Of a stretch of DNA of 64,000 nucleotides, positions 41,077 through 50,479 are shown one piece after another (the stretch's first letter is position 1; every line of letters starts with the position of its first letter). A program made the translations under genes and the position numbers. The notes under the pieces were generated by a model. It was given only the letters and a program-made list of their open reading frames with translations. It searched no databases and was not told the DNA's origin. The DNA lies in NCBI GenBank assembly GCA_022819585.1, contig JAJEGY010000030.1:1-64000 (forward strand). The letters run 5' to 3'. Source of the stretch: Dehalococcoidia bacterium. Its GTDB lineage: Bacteria > Chloroflexota > Dehalococcoidia > Lucifugimonadales > Lucifugimonadaceae.

Positions 41077-42042
41077 CTACTGTCTTTGGGCGATGTAGGA
41101 GCCGATGATTACTAGGACTGCTCCGGCCCATAATTCTGGTCCGATGGCTTCGCCTAGGATTAGCCAAGCTAGGATGGCGGTTGTGACGGGGGATGAGAGG
41201 GATATGAGGGTCACTCGGCTGGGGAGGTAGTTGCTGAGGAGCCATGTCTGGGCTAGGAAGGCGAATCCAGCGATGATGACGCCTTGGTAGAAGAGGGATG
41301 TGAGAAGGATGAATGTCAAGCGTGTTGGTTCAGGTTCGAAGATGAGTGAGCCGGCGAGGAATGTGACTGATCCGAAGATGCCTTGGGCCATGAGCATCTT
41401 GAAGAGCGATATGTTCTGGCCGAGTTGGGAGAGGTATACCTGTCGGAGTCCGAGTAGAACGGCGGAGCACATGATGAGAAGATCGCCCAACCACGGGTTT
41501 ATGGCGTCGATGCCTTCGGTGCCGGCTATGATGCTGCGGACGAAGACGGCGGCGGCTCCCATATAGGCGATCATGGCACCGAGTACTCGCCGTTTGGAGA
41601 GGTTGTCGTTAGGGACAAAGAAGTGGGCGAAGACGCTTGCCCAAAGCGGGAAGGTGGTTATTAGAACTCCGGTGTGGCCAGCGGTTGTGAAGTACTGGCC
41701 GATGTTCATGAATGCGGTCTGTATGGAGAAGAGGATTCCGAGAACGAAGAGAGGGAAGTATTCCGATCGTTCGACTTTGATGCTTTGCCTCGTGACGATG
41801 GCGTAGATGATTACGACGATCATGCCCAAAATGAATCGCCAGAAACCGATTCGGAGCGGGGGCGCGTATTCCAGACCTGCCTTTACGGCGATGGGGAGGC
41901 CTGCCCACAAGGAGGCGAGGGTGAATGCGAGGCTGCCAGCGCGGAGGTTGAGCGGTTTACGTCGGTCTACGCGTGGGATGTCAGGCTCTGACCGAGATGC
42001 GGTCTTTTGCTGAGCTTCGGATTGTGAGGAGGTTGGGCGCAA
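41077..42042 (-). CDS. EamA/DMT-family transporter
   Basis: 321 aa, ten membrane helices in two repeats of five. Family features are SLWAGLPIAVKAGLEYAPPLRIGFWRF, the end of the first half, and WLLSNYLPSRVTLISLSSPVTTAILAWLILGEAIGPELWAGAVLVIIGSYIA in segments. It probably exports a metabolite or amino acid. The start is TTG at 42042, with a polar 40-residue N-terminus; no better in-frame start is seen. Confidence 0.86.
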   Translation of the reverse strand: MRPTSSQSEAQQKTASRSEPDIPRVDRRKPLNLRAGSLAFTLASLWAGLPIAVKAGLEYAPPLRIGFWRFILGMIVVIIYAIVTRQSIKVERSEYFPLFVLGILFSIQTAFMNIGQYFTTAGHTGVLITTFPLWASVFAHFFVPNDNLSKRRVLGAMIAYMGAAAVFVRSIIAGTEGIDAINPWLGDLLIMCSAVLLGLRQVYLSQLGQNISLFKMLMAQGIFGSVTFLAGSLIFEPEPTRLTFILLTSLFYQGVIIAGFAFLAQTWLLSNYLPSRVTLISLSSPVTTAILAWLILGEAIGPELWAGAVLVIIGSYIAQRQ

Positions 42043-42116
42043 CGTCGATTAGGTGATTGATAAGAACGAGTTGCGCGATGTGCGACGGTTTAGCGTGGTG
42101 ACCAAACCCCCTTGTA

Positions 42117-42174
42117 TTCCCCCTTGGGCTTCAAGGGGGAAGGTAACGTGGAATTCCCTCTTGGACATCGAGGG
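42117..42174. repeat. Two neighbouring intergenic palindromes (CCCCCTTG type)
   Basis: TTCCCCCTTG (42117-42126) pairs perfectly with CAAGGGGGAA (42132-42141). A weaker one, CCCTC (42156-42160) with GAGGG (42170-42174), follows. They lie between the divergent EamA and aminotransferase stop/start region and resemble dispersed REP-like elements. Confidence 0.65.
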
Positions 42175-42188
42175 AGAGGAGTACGTGG

Positions 42189-43124
42189 TCAGCCTTCCAA
42201 CCGTTTCAGATATTGGCCGACCCAGTCGAAGTCGACGAGGTCAACGTAGGCGTCCATGAGGGCTTTTGTGACTGGTCCGGGGACGTTTCCGTCGCCTACG
42301 GTCGAGCCTTGGACGGTGCGTACGGGGCAGATGCAGAGGGATGTGGAGGTCAGGAACATTTCGTCGGAGGTCGTGGCGTCGAACATGTCGAGATCGGTTT
42401 CGACCACATCCAGATCGATCTCCTCGGCGAGTTCGATGGCTGTCTCACGTGAGATTCCGCCGAGGACGAACTGGGCTTTGGGGGTGTATGCGACGCCGTC
42501 TTTGACGACGAAGATATTGGATCCGATACCTTCGGTGAGGAATCCTCGGCTGTCGAGGAGGATTGCCCATGCCTCTTCGTCGAACTCCTTGGCCTCGAGG
42601 TCGGCCATGATGAGGTTCAGGTAGTTGTGGGATTTGGCTCGTGGGCTTAGGGATTCCGGGCTGATGCGTCGGGTTGAGGGGATCCAGACGTCGATGCCGT
42701 CGCGGTAGAGGCGTGCTCTTGGTTCAAGTGGGAGTGGTGTGCACTCGATGATGACGGTAGGTCCGCCGTCAGTTGCCCACATGTCGCCTCCTACGAGGTC
42801 AACGCCGCGGGATACACGCTGCCCTACCCAGTAGTCATCGTCGTCGCCGAGAAGCTTCAGGTTCTGCTCGACAACCTGCATGGTAGCGTCTCGCATCTCT
42901 TCTTTGGAGATGCCGGGGTCGATGCGGACGTAGTTGAGTGAGTTGTAGAAGCGGTCGAGGTGTTCGTCGAGTTTGAATATGCGGTGGCCGAAGGTTCGGG
43001 TCATGTCGAATACGGCGTCGCCGTATTTGAAGCCTCGGTCGCGGAAAGGCACTAGTGCTTGGCTTTCGGGAACGATCTCGCCGTTGAAGTAGGCGACACG
43101 CTCGTTTCGGGATTCTGACGGCAT
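42189..43124 (-). CDS. Class IV aminotransferase (branched-chain or D-amino acid aminotransferase)
   Basis: 311-aa PLP enzyme of fold type IV. It begins VAYFNGEIVPESQALVPFRDRGFKYGDAVFD. The PLP lysine lies in SPRAKSHNYLNLIMADLEAKE. The cofactor-binding stretch GFLTEGIGSNIFVVKDG and the end LTSTSLCICPVRTVQGSTVGDG are typical of IlvE and D-alanine aminotransferases. Substrate cannot be fixed from sequence; IlvE-like is the more likely. Confidence 0.88.
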   Translation of the reverse strand: MPSESRNERVAYFNGEIVPESQALVPFRDRGFKYGDAVFDMTRTFGHRIFKLDEHLDRFYNSLNYVRIDPGISKEEMRDATMQVVEQNLKLLGDDDDYWVGQRVSRGVDLVGGDMWATDGGPTVIIECTPLPLEPRARLYRDGIDVWIPSTRRISPESLSPRAKSHNYLNLIMADLEAKEFDEEAWAILLDSRGFLTEGIGSNIFVVKDGVAYTPKAQFVLGGISRETAIELAEEIDLDVVETDLDMFDATTSDEMFLTSTSLCICPVRTVQGSTVGDGNVPGPVTKALMDAYVDLVDFDWVGQYLKRLEG

Positions 43125-43192
43125 CGGAGCAATCCTTGGGGGAGTTTGAATCGTCTAGAGTTATGTTATAGCCCGTGTGATGACGAGGGATT

Positions 43193-46100
43193 ATGGGCGC
43201 GCGGCGTTCACTAGAATCTCTACGTTTTATGGAAGCACATTCTGCCCCTCCAAAGACCGACGCAGTAGAAGAGTCTGCGTCTGATGATTCGCCGCGTGAC
43301 GTTGAAGACGTAAAGGTGGGCGATGAAGATGCGTTTGTGGTTCCAGAGTGGAAGCCTCAGATCAATATTCGATTAGGTGCAGGTGGTCGTGGCGTCGGGG
43401 AAACTGAAGCGAATGGGAGGGCATCGTCTAGATCGACGGATGGCGGAGTCAGGGGCCCGGAGGCCATTCCGAGGCGGATCGACGCGATCAATGTCTTGCT
43501 TGGTTTGATTCTGCTGCTCGCACTCGTCCTTCGGGTTGTCGGCACGGATTGGGACCAAGGCGGGTTGTATCACCCTGACGAACGCGACTTCCTAGGGCGT
43601 GCGGAGCGTTTGGATTTTGGGCAGCTGACGGAGCCGGGGTTGTTCAGTGTGGAGTCGCGGTTGAATCCGCACTGGTTCAACTATGGCAGTTTGCCGTTGT
43701 ACGCGTTGGCGGGATGGAAGGCTTTAGCGTCGCCGTTTGCGGATGGGGACTGGAACCTGTTTGATTTGCGGTTCCCCGGCCGGAATATGTCGGCGGTGGC
43801 GGATACGGTGACGGTGCTTTTTGTGTTCTTGCTAGCGACGCGACTGGCGAGGGATCGTCGTGCCGGGTTGATAGCGGCGTTGCTGGCTGCGTTGGCAGTG
43901 ATTCATATCCAGAACGCGCACTACACGGCTGTGGATGCGCCGATGACGATGTTCATTGTGGCGACGATCTATTTCTCGGTGCGGATGGTGCAGGCGCGTC
44001 AACAGAGGGATGCGTTGCTGGCGGGAGCGATGCTGGGGTTTGCAATTGCGACGAAGGTGACGGCGGGGCCGGTTGCGCTTGCGGTGGCTACGGCGCATGT
44101 TCTGATGCTCGTTGGACCGAGCATCGTTGCGGGGAAGGCACGGGAGATTACTGCTGACGACGTGAAGCTGGTGTTGCGTTACGGGGTGTTGACAGGTGCG
44201 GCTACGGTGATTGCGTTGCTGGTGACGCAGCCGTACATGATCATCGACTGGGACACGTATTTCGGGAACATCTTCCGGCAGTCGGAGATGGTGCGTAGGG
44301 TTGTGGATTTTCCATTTACTCGGCAGTACATCGATACGCCTGCGTACCTGTACCAGATTCGTCAGTTGTCCACTTGGGGACTAGGTATCTCGTTGGGGAT
44401 TGCGGTCTGGTTAGGGTTGGTCTGGGCACTGGCTCGGACGGTTGTTAAGCGTGACTTGGCGCTATTGGTGGTGTTGTCGTTTTTGCTGCCGTACCTGTTG
44501 GTGAACGGGCAGTTTGCGGTGAAGTTCTTGCGGTACATGCTCCCGGCTACGCCGTTATTGATCGTGTTCACGGGTTGTGCCATCTGGTGGGTTTACAGCT
44601 GGATGTTTCCGCGGATTCACCGGGTGGCACGAGTGCCGGTGTACGCGGTTGGGGCGGTGGCGTTTCTGCTGTTGATTCATTACACGGTTGCGTATCTGAA
44701 TGTGTTCACGGGTTCGCATCCGGCGCAGGAGGTTTCGAGTTATCTGAGGCAGAACGCGGAGGCTGGGACTGTGGTGATTCAAGAGCACTGGGAGGAGGGT
44801 ATACCGAACATTCCGACGTTCAACATGCATCAGAAGTTGGGGATGTATGAGGCGGATACGAATGCGAAGTTTTCGACGGTGTCGAGGTTGATGTCCGAGG
44901 CCGATTACTTCGTGCTTTACAGCAACCGATTGGCGGCGACTATACCTCGGTTGCCTGAGCGGTATCCGATCTCGGCGCGGTTCTATGAGATGCTGTTCAA
45001 CGGGGAGTTGGGTTATGAGGTTGTTTATTCGTCGGTGAGGGTGCCGGAGTTTTTGGGTGTTGTTTATTGGGACGATCCGTATGCTCGGGTGTCGTTCGGA
45101 GTCCCCGAAGGTTATGCCCAGCCTCGTGGGAGTGTTTACAACTGGGACTGGTTCGGATGGGCTGATGAGAGTTTCACCGTTTATGAGCATCCTCATGCGA
45201 TCGTGTTCAAGAATGTTGAGGAGTTGAGTCAGATCAGTCTTCTCGGTCGGATCTATCGAGATGGTCGGCCGGATGATTTCCAGCGAGTATTGACAGGCGG
45301 CGTGGGTCTGGTCTACGACGATACGCAGTTGAGCACGCAACAGTCTGGCGGGAGTTGGGATAGCGTCTATTTCCTGCGTGATCTGCCGAACGAGTATGCG
45401 TGGCTGGTGTGGTTGTTGGCGGTGCAGGTGATCGCTTTGGCGGCTTGGCCCTTGACGTATCTGGTTTTCAGACCGTTGACGGACCGGGGTTATTTGTTCA
45501 GCAAGCCTTTGGGATTGTTGATTGTGGCGACGATTGCTTGGTTGTTGGCGAGTCTAGGGATTTTGGGTTTCAGCGCTTTGAGCGTTGGGATTTCGGTCTT
45601 GGTTTTGGCGTTGATTTCGTTGATCGTGTTGTGGCGGATCGGGGATGAGATCTGGTACTTTGTAAAGGCTCATTTGAGGACGATTGCGATTGCTGAGGCG
45701 ATCTTCTTGGTGGCGTTTCTGGCGTTTTTGGCGATACGGTTGGCGAATCCTGACCTTTGGCATGCTTGGCGTGGCGGAGAGAAGCCGATGGACTTCGCGT
45801 ATTTGAACGCAATCACTCGGTCTACGATCATGCCGCCGTATGATCCTTGGTTCGCCGGGGGTTATCTGAACTACTACTACTATGGTCAATTCATCGTTGC
45901 GTCGTTGATACGGGTTACGGGGATAGTGCCGACGGTTGCGTATAACTTGGCGGTGCCGTTGATCTTCGCGCTGTCTGCTACTGCGATTTACACGGTCGGG
46001 TATAACTTGATTGCGATGTCGATGCGGGCACGTGGGGCGATTCGGTTGGGGAAGGTGCCGATCTTGTTCGGGTTGCTGGCGGCGTTGCTGGCGGTTGTTG

Positions 46101-47725
46101 CGGCGAATATTGATGGGCTGGCGCAGGTTATTGCCGGGTTGTACGAGTCATACGTCCAAGGTGGAGATTTTCCGCGTTTCGACTATTGGCGGAGCACTCG
46201 GCTGTTTGAGCATGGGACTGGTGGGAATGAGATTACGGAGTTTCCGTTCTTCACGTTCTTGTATGCGGATCTACATGCACACATGATCGCGATACCGTTT
46301 GCGGTGTTGGCCTTGGGCTTGGCGGTTGTGGCGTTTCTGAGGGCGGGGATGGAGAGGTTGTCGAAGTTTGAGACGTTGTTGTCGTTGGTGGTTTTGGGAG
46401 TCGCTGTAGGTTCGTTGCGGTTGATCAACTCTTGGGACTATCCGACGCAGTTGATGTTGGCCGCAGGATTCATATTTGCCGGCGAGTTTCTGTACGGGCA
46501 CAAAGGGAAGCTGGTCGGGTTTGGTCAGGCGTTGGTAAAGGTGGCTGTCGTGGGGATCGTTGGGTATTTGGTGTATCTGCCTTTCCATTCGAACTTTGAG
46601 TTGTTCAACAATGGGATTGAGCCTAGCCAGTTCCAGACGGCTTTGTGGCGGTTCTTGTTGATACACGGTTTGTTTGTGTTCGCGGTCGGATCTTGGCTGG
46701 TGATCGAATGGGAGCGTGGGACGTTCAGATATGGGGAGATCATCGGGAAGTTGCGGGATGATTATGGGTATCCGAAGTGGGCGTCACCGTTGATTGTGGG
46801 GGCGTTCGTGTTGGTATGGTTGGCGGTGGTTGTTTCGTATCCGCACTACATCACGGTGGTGGCCACGTTGACTGCGTCGGTGCTTCTCGGGTTTACGGGG
46901 CTGATGGCTTATCTGAGACGGCATCTGGGACAGCGATACATCATCATCACGGTGGCGCTGGTGATCATGTCGTTGTTGATGATTGCGGGGGTGGATGTTG
47001 TGACGGTGACGAACGATATTGGGCGTCAGAACACGATCTTCAAGTTCTACATTCAGGCCTGGTGGTTGTTGGCGATCGCGTCGACGTATGCGATCTGGCG
47101 TATTTGGGATGTGGGCGCGTTCGTGACGAAGCAGTGGACGGCGGTTAAAGTGGCTTGGTTGGGAGTTTTCGCTCTGCTGGGGGTTGGTGTATTCATCTAT
47201 CCATTGATGGCGACTGATGTTCGGTTGGATGATCGTTTCAGTGCTATCGGGCCCGGCATCGACGGTGAGGCTTATATGGATGCGGCTGTTTACTTAAGGA
47301 AGGGTATCGAGCTGGAATTCGCGACTGATCGTCCGGGAATCGAGTGGTTGAGGGAGAATGTTGACGGATCTCCGGTGGTTGTGGAGGCGCAATGGGATCT
47401 GTATACATGGGCGAATCGGGTTTCGATATACACAGGGTTACCGACAGTCTTGGGTTGGGACTGGCACCAGACGCAGCAGCGGCACGACTATCGTTGGGAG
47501 GTTCAGCGTCGGCGCGCGGCGGTGAACGAGTTTTACACGACGCGTGATGTTGAGGAGGCGCGTGGTTTTCTGGATGAGTTCAATGTGAAGTATGTGTATG
47601 TAGGGGAGCTTGAACGTGGGGCGTATCCGACTAGCGGGATAGCAAAGTTCGACGATATGCCGGAATTGAATCTGCATCCGGTGTTTGAACAGGGGCCTGT
47701 CAAGATTTACGAATATCGGGGTTGA
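43193..47725 (+). CDS. Giant membrane protein: GT39-like glycosyltransferase fused to DUF2298 (Chlor_Arch_YYY) domain
   Basis: 1510 aa, more than 20 membrane helices. A polar cytoplasmic N-terminus (about 95 residues) precedes the first half (about 95-700), which resembles GT39/PMT-type lipid-linked sugar transferases: DWDQGGLYHPDERDFLGRAE with the loop acids near residue 130, then QNAHYTAVDAPMTMFIVA. The second half (about 740-1510) is the YYY domain, named for the tyrosines in YLNYYYYGQFIV (near 891-894), with FLYADLHAHMIAIPFAVLALGL, LINSWDYPTQL and NDIGRQNTIFKFYIQAW. The fusion probably acts in surface polysaccharide or protein glycosylation. Alternative start ATG at 43229. Confidence 0.87.
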   Translation: MGARRSLESLRFMEAHSAPPKTDAVEESASDDSPRDVEDVKVGDEDAFVVPEWKPQINIRLGAGGRGVGETEANGRASSRSTDGGVRGPEAIPRRIDAINVLLGLILLLALVLRVVGTDWDQGGLYHPDERDFLGRAERLDFGQLTEPGLFSVESRLNPHWFNYGSLPLYALAGWKALASPFADGDWNLFDLRFPGRNMSAVADTVTVLFVFLLATRLARDRRAGLIAALLAALAVIHIQNAHYTAVDAPMTMFIVATIYFSVRMVQARQQRDALLAGAMLGFAIATKVTAGPVALAVATAHVLMLVGPSIVAGKAREITADDVKLVLRYGVLTGAATVIALLVTQPYMIIDWDTYFGNIFRQSEMVRRVVDFPFTRQYIDTPAYLYQIRQLSTWGLGISLGIAVWLGLVWALARTVVKRDLALLVVLSFLLPYLLVNGQFAVKFLRYMLPATPLLIVFTGCAIWWVYSWMFPRIHRVARVPVYAVGAVAFLLLIHYTVAYLNVFTGSHPAQEVSSYLRQNAEAGTVVIQEHWEEGIPNIPTFNMHQKLGMYEADTNAKFSTVSRLMSEADYFVLYSNRLAATIPRLPERYPISARFYEMLFNGELGYEVVYSSVRVPEFLGVVYWDDPYARVSFGVPEGYAQPRGSVYNWDWFGWADESFTVYEHPHAIVFKNVEELSQISLLGRIYRDGRPDDFQRVLTGGVGLVYDDTQLSTQQSGGSWDSVYFLRDLPNEYAWLVWLLAVQVIALAAWPLTYLVFRPLTDRGYLFSKPLGLLIVATIAWLLASLGILGFSALSVGISVLVLALISLIVLWRIGDEIWYFVKAHLRTIAIAEAIFLVAFLAFLAIRLANPDLWHAWRGGEKPMDFAYLNAITRSTIMPPYDPWFAGGYLNYYYYGQFIVASLIRVTGIVPTVAYNLAVPLIFALSATAIYTVGYNLIAMSMRARGAIRLGKVPILFGLLAALLAVVAANIDGLAQVIAGLYESYVQGGDFPRFDYWRSTRLFEHGTGGNEITEFPFFTFLYADLHAHMIAIPFAVLALGLAVVAFLRAGMERLSKFETLLSLVVLGVAVGSLRLINSWDYPTQLMLAAGFIFAGEFLYGHKGKLVGFGQALVKVAVVGIVGYLVYLPFHSNFELFNNGIEPSQFQTALWRFLLIHGLFVFAVGSWLVIEWERGTFRYGEIIGKLRDDYGYPKWASPLIVGAFVLVWLAVVVSYPHYITVVATLTASVLLGFTGLMAYLRRHLGQRYIIITVALVIMSLLMIAGVDVVTVTNDIGRQNTIFKFYIQAWWLLAIASTYAIWRIWDVGAFVTKQWTAVKVAWLGVFALLGVGVFIYPLMATDVRLDDRFSAIGPGIDGEAYMDAAVYLRKGIELEFATDRPGIEWLRENVDGSPVVVEAQWDLYTWANRVSIYTGLPTVLGWDWHQTQQRHDYRWEVQRRRAAVNEFYTTRDVEEARGFLDEFNVKYVYVGELERGAYPTSGIAKFDDMPELNLHPVFEQGPVKIYEYRG

Positions 47726-47746
47726 CGCGGTACGATTCACATTAGG

Positions 47747-48487
47747 ATGTCAGCGCAGATGATAGAGACGGTTTCGAATGCCTTGAAGGTGGCGGTCGAT
47801 TTCGTCTTGCCGGTTGTTTGCGTGCATTGCGAAACTGAGGGCGCGTTGCTGTGCGCCGAGTGTCTGGACGATGCTCCTGCGCTGCCTAGAAATGCTTGTG
47901 TGAAGTGTGGAGAGCGGACGCGGGAGTTTTTGAGGTTGTGCGGTGATTGTGTTGCGTTGCCGCCGCCGCTTGATCGGTTGGTTTCACGGCATCGGTATGG
48001 CGGGGCTGTGCGGAGCGCTGTGCATGCTTTGAAGTATCGGGGGATTACAGCGATTGCGCCTTTGATGGCGAGAGAGATGTCGAGGAATGTATTCTTTCGA
48101 CGAGCGAAGATTGATTGTGTCGTGCCAGTACCGGTGCATGATGATCGATTGAGGGAACGGGGCTATAATCAGGCGGCTCTGTTGGCGCGGGAGATAGCCG
48201 ATGGATTGGGGCTTCGATATGTTGAGGATGGGCTGATCAAGGTGCGTGCTACCGAATCTCAGGTGGAGTTGTCGAGGCAGGAGCGTACGATGTCGTTGAG
48301 GAACGCGTTCGAGGCCAAATACGGCTTTAGGGATGCGCACGTATTGCTTGTTGACGATGTATGCACTACAGGGAGCACGTTGATGAATTGTGCTGCCACA
48401 TTGAAGCGAGCGGGGGCAAGGCGTGTTTCGGCGGTTGTGTTTGCGAAGGAGATGCTTGTTGATGAGGGTGAGGAGCAGAGACTGTGA
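47747..48487 (+). CDS. comF: ComF family phosphoribosyltransferase-like protein
   Basis: 246 aa. N-terminal zinc fingers from CVHCETEGALLCAEC and CVKCGERTREFLRLCGDC. The C-terminal phosphoribosyltransferase fold has PVPVHDDRLRERGYNQAALLAREIA and the PRPP loop VLLVDDVCTTGSTLMNCA. The family is linked to DNA uptake in naturally competent bacteria, although many holders are not known to be competent. The stop overlaps the next start by 4 bases (GTGA). Confidence 0.9.
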   Translation: MSAQMIETVSNALKVAVDFVLPVVCVHCETEGALLCAECLDDAPALPRNACVKCGERTREFLRLCGDCVALPPPLDRLVSRHRYGGAVRSAVHALKYRGITAIAPLMAREMSRNVFFRRAKIDCVVPVPVHDDRLRERGYNQAALLAREIADGLGLRYVEDGLIKVRATESQVELSRQERTMSLRNAFEAKYGFRDAHVLLVDDVCTTGSTLMNCAATLKRAGARRVSAVVFAKEMLVDEGEEQRL

Positions 48488-49206
48488 TACGGAATATCAA
48501 GACGGTTTTGTTCGATGTTTATGGAACGTTGGCGACGTGGTATCCGGACCGGTATGTGTTGCACGCGAATGCGGCTGGGCAGTTTGGGATTGAGGTGACG
48601 AAGGAGGGGATTGATGCGGGATATGCGGTGGCGGAGGCTTACATGACGCGGCAGAATTCGGAGTCGCCGATACGACTAATGACCAACGAAGAGCGATCTC
48701 GGTTTTTTGCTCGGTTTGAGCAGATGATTCTTGAGGGTTGTGGGATTGAGGTGGATATCGACTTGGCGGATCGGATCTGGAGGGAAGTGGCGAAGCAGGA
48801 GTATGAGATGGTGTTGTTTGACGATGTTCTTGAAAATCTGAACGCTCTAAGGGAGAGGGGATTTATCGTCGGGGTCGTTTCGAATGTTCCGAGTGGCGGT
48901 GATGAGTTGGCTGATCAGTTGGGTTTGTCGGGGAGTATTGATTTTGCGGTGACGAGTAGCGAGGTAGGGGTGGAGAAGCCAGACCGTCGGATATTTGATG
49001 AAGCGTTGTGCAGGGCTGATGAGACACCGGCGGATGCTGCGGTGATGGTGGGTGATCAGATCGATTCGGATGTCAAAGGTGCTGTTGGTGCTGGGATTCA
49101 GCCGGTGCTGTTGGACCGGAACGATAACCATACAGACTTTGTGGATCATCCACGAATAAAGCATCTCGACCAGTTGCACAGTTTGCTGTCAGACAATGGA
49201 GATTGA
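48484..49206 (+). CDS. HAD superfamily hydrolase (subfamily IA)
   Basis: 240 aa. Motif I VLFDVYGTLATWYPD carries the usual second-Asp position changed to Tyr-Gly-Thr, as in haloacid dehalogenase-type enzymes. Motif II is VGVVSNVPS, and motifs III/IV are VEKPDRRIFDEAL and VMVGDQIDSDVKGAVGAGI. It acts on a phosphorylated or halogenated small molecule. GTG start, translationally coupled to comF. Confidence 0.88.
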   Translation: MIRNIKTVLFDVYGTLATWYPDRYVLHANAAGQFGIEVTKEGIDAGYAVAEAYMTRQNSESPIRLMTNEERSRFFARFEQMILEGCGIEVDIDLADRIWREVAKQEYEMVLFDDVLENLNALRERGFIVGVVSNVPSGGDELADQLGLSGSIDFAVTSSEVGVEKPDRRIFDEALCRADETPADAAVMVGDQIDSDVKGAVGAGIQPVLLDRNDNHTDFVDHPRIKHLDQLHSLLSDNGD

Positions 49207-49233
49207 GGATTAAAGGAACGGATAGAGAATCAG

Positions 49234-49908
49234 GTGATGATGAACAAGACGCAACGCCTTCAACGCTGGTATGACGAAAATGCGACTGCGGACAGTTTGC
49301 TGTTCGGGGAGTTCATGCATCTTGGGGCCAACCAGACGATTTTGAAGGTTGGGCTTCTCGGTGTCGAGCCGGGCGAGGAGTCGGTGGTGTTGGATATGGC
49401 TTGTGCAGTTGGTGGGAATGCTCGCTGGTTGGCGTCGCTTTATGGATGCACGGTTTACGGGAACGATATTGATGAGCAGGCGATTGCTACTGCTAACGAT
49501 CTAGCGCGGATCGAGGGAGTGGAAGATCGATGCAACTTCTTAGTGGCGCCGGTTGAGGATACGGGTTTGGAAGCGAACTCGGTGGATCTGGTGGTGTCGA
49601 CCGACGTGTTTGATATCGATGAAGTCGTGAGGGTATTGAAGCCTGGTGGGAGGTTCTTGCTGAGCGCGTTGTTCAGGTTGGGAGCAGAGACGCCGGAGGA
49701 GATTGCATCTGGTCACGGGTTGGAGGTTGAATTGAGGCGAGATGTCACGGAGCTGGCGCAGACGTTTTTGCACTCGAAGGAGGAAGAAGCGAGGTTGTTG
49801 CAGAAGTCGAATGTGATCACGGATAGGCAGTTGGTGCAGGTGATTAACGACGCGTTGCGACGGAGAGGCGGGCACCACATGTTGGTCAGGTGGCGGAAGA
49901 CGGCTTAG
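49234..49908 (+). CDS. Class I SAM-dependent methyltransferase
   Basis: 224 aa. SAM-binding motif I VVLDMACAVGGNARWLASLYG (acid and glycines), then the second-strand region VYGNDIDEQAIATANDLA, VDLVVSTDVFDID and the typical VLKPGGRFLLSALFRLG. The start could be GTG 49234 or ATG 49237 or 49240. Substrate unknown; probably small molecule. It follows the HAD gene by 27 nt. Confidence 0.82.
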   Translation: MMMNKTQRLQRWYDENATADSLLFGEFMHLGANQTILKVGLLGVEPGEESVVLDMACAVGGNARWLASLYGCTVYGNDIDEQAIATANDLARIEGVEDRCNFLVAPVEDTGLEANSVDLVVSTDVFDIDEVVRVLKPGGRFLLSALFRLGAETPEEIASGHGLEVELRRDVTELAQTFLHSKEEEARLLQKSNVITDRQLVQVINDALRRRGGHHMLVRWRKTA

Positions 49909-50022
49909 GCTAAGTTGCGTTTCATCTAACGACCGCGCTTCGTTGGCTGCAATGTCTGGACTTTACGGATAAACCGCCAGCGTCTTGGACATAGTTTCGC
50001 CTAGCTTCCTTGGGGATTGGCT

Positions 50023-50421
50023 CTATTCCACAGGTTGCCGTCGCTGTTTGACGTACTCGACTACGGCGTGGATTCCGTCTGGGGGAGCGCCGAGTTCGAT
50101 AGCCGATTTGATGTCCTGTTCAGCCAGTTCGTCTTGGCCCAGCGCGGTTCTAGCCACGGCGCGGTTGCCTAAGGCGTCGGAATTGTGGGGTTGCATCTCG
50201 ATTGCGCGATCTAGGTTAACGACGGCCTGCTCAAAGAAACCCATGCTGAGGTAGGCGGTACCCAGGTTGAATTGGATCGTGGGGTTATGGGGATCGAGCC
50301 ATGCCGCCTCCTCGAAGTCGCGTGCTGCAGCGTCGGGTTGACCGAGTTGGGCGGATTTCAGACCGCGGGCAAAGAACTCAGCAGATGTCGTCGGTTCGGG
50401 GGTTTTTGGTTCGTCGGTCAT
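50023..50421 (-). CDS. TPR-repeat protein
   Basis: 132 aa made of about three tetratricopeptide repeats: SAEFFARGLKSAQLGQPDAAARDFEEAAWLDP, NPTIQFNLGTAYLSMGFFEQAVVNLDRAIEMQP and NSDALGNRAVARTALGQDELAEQDIKSAIELGA, seen in pieces. A protein-protein scaffold; partner unknown. Divergent from the formyl-THF hydrolase-like gene. Confidence 0.82.
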   Translation of the reverse strand: MTDEPKTPEPTTSAEFFARGLKSAQLGQPDAAARDFEEAAWLDPHNPTIQFNLGTAYLSMGFFEQAVVNLDRAIEMQPHNSDALGNRAVARTALGQDELAEQDIKSAIELGAPPDGIHAVVEYVKQRRQPVE

Positions 50422-50479
50422 CTAGTAACAGCGAGATTTACACTTTCATCCACGCAGATTCAAGGATAAGTCTCGCCCT

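Noticed and set aside
44555-45340. 261-aa minus-strand open frame inside the GT39/YYY gene
   Set aside because: Arg/His/Gln-rich shadow of the real gene, which has clear membrane segments and motifs.
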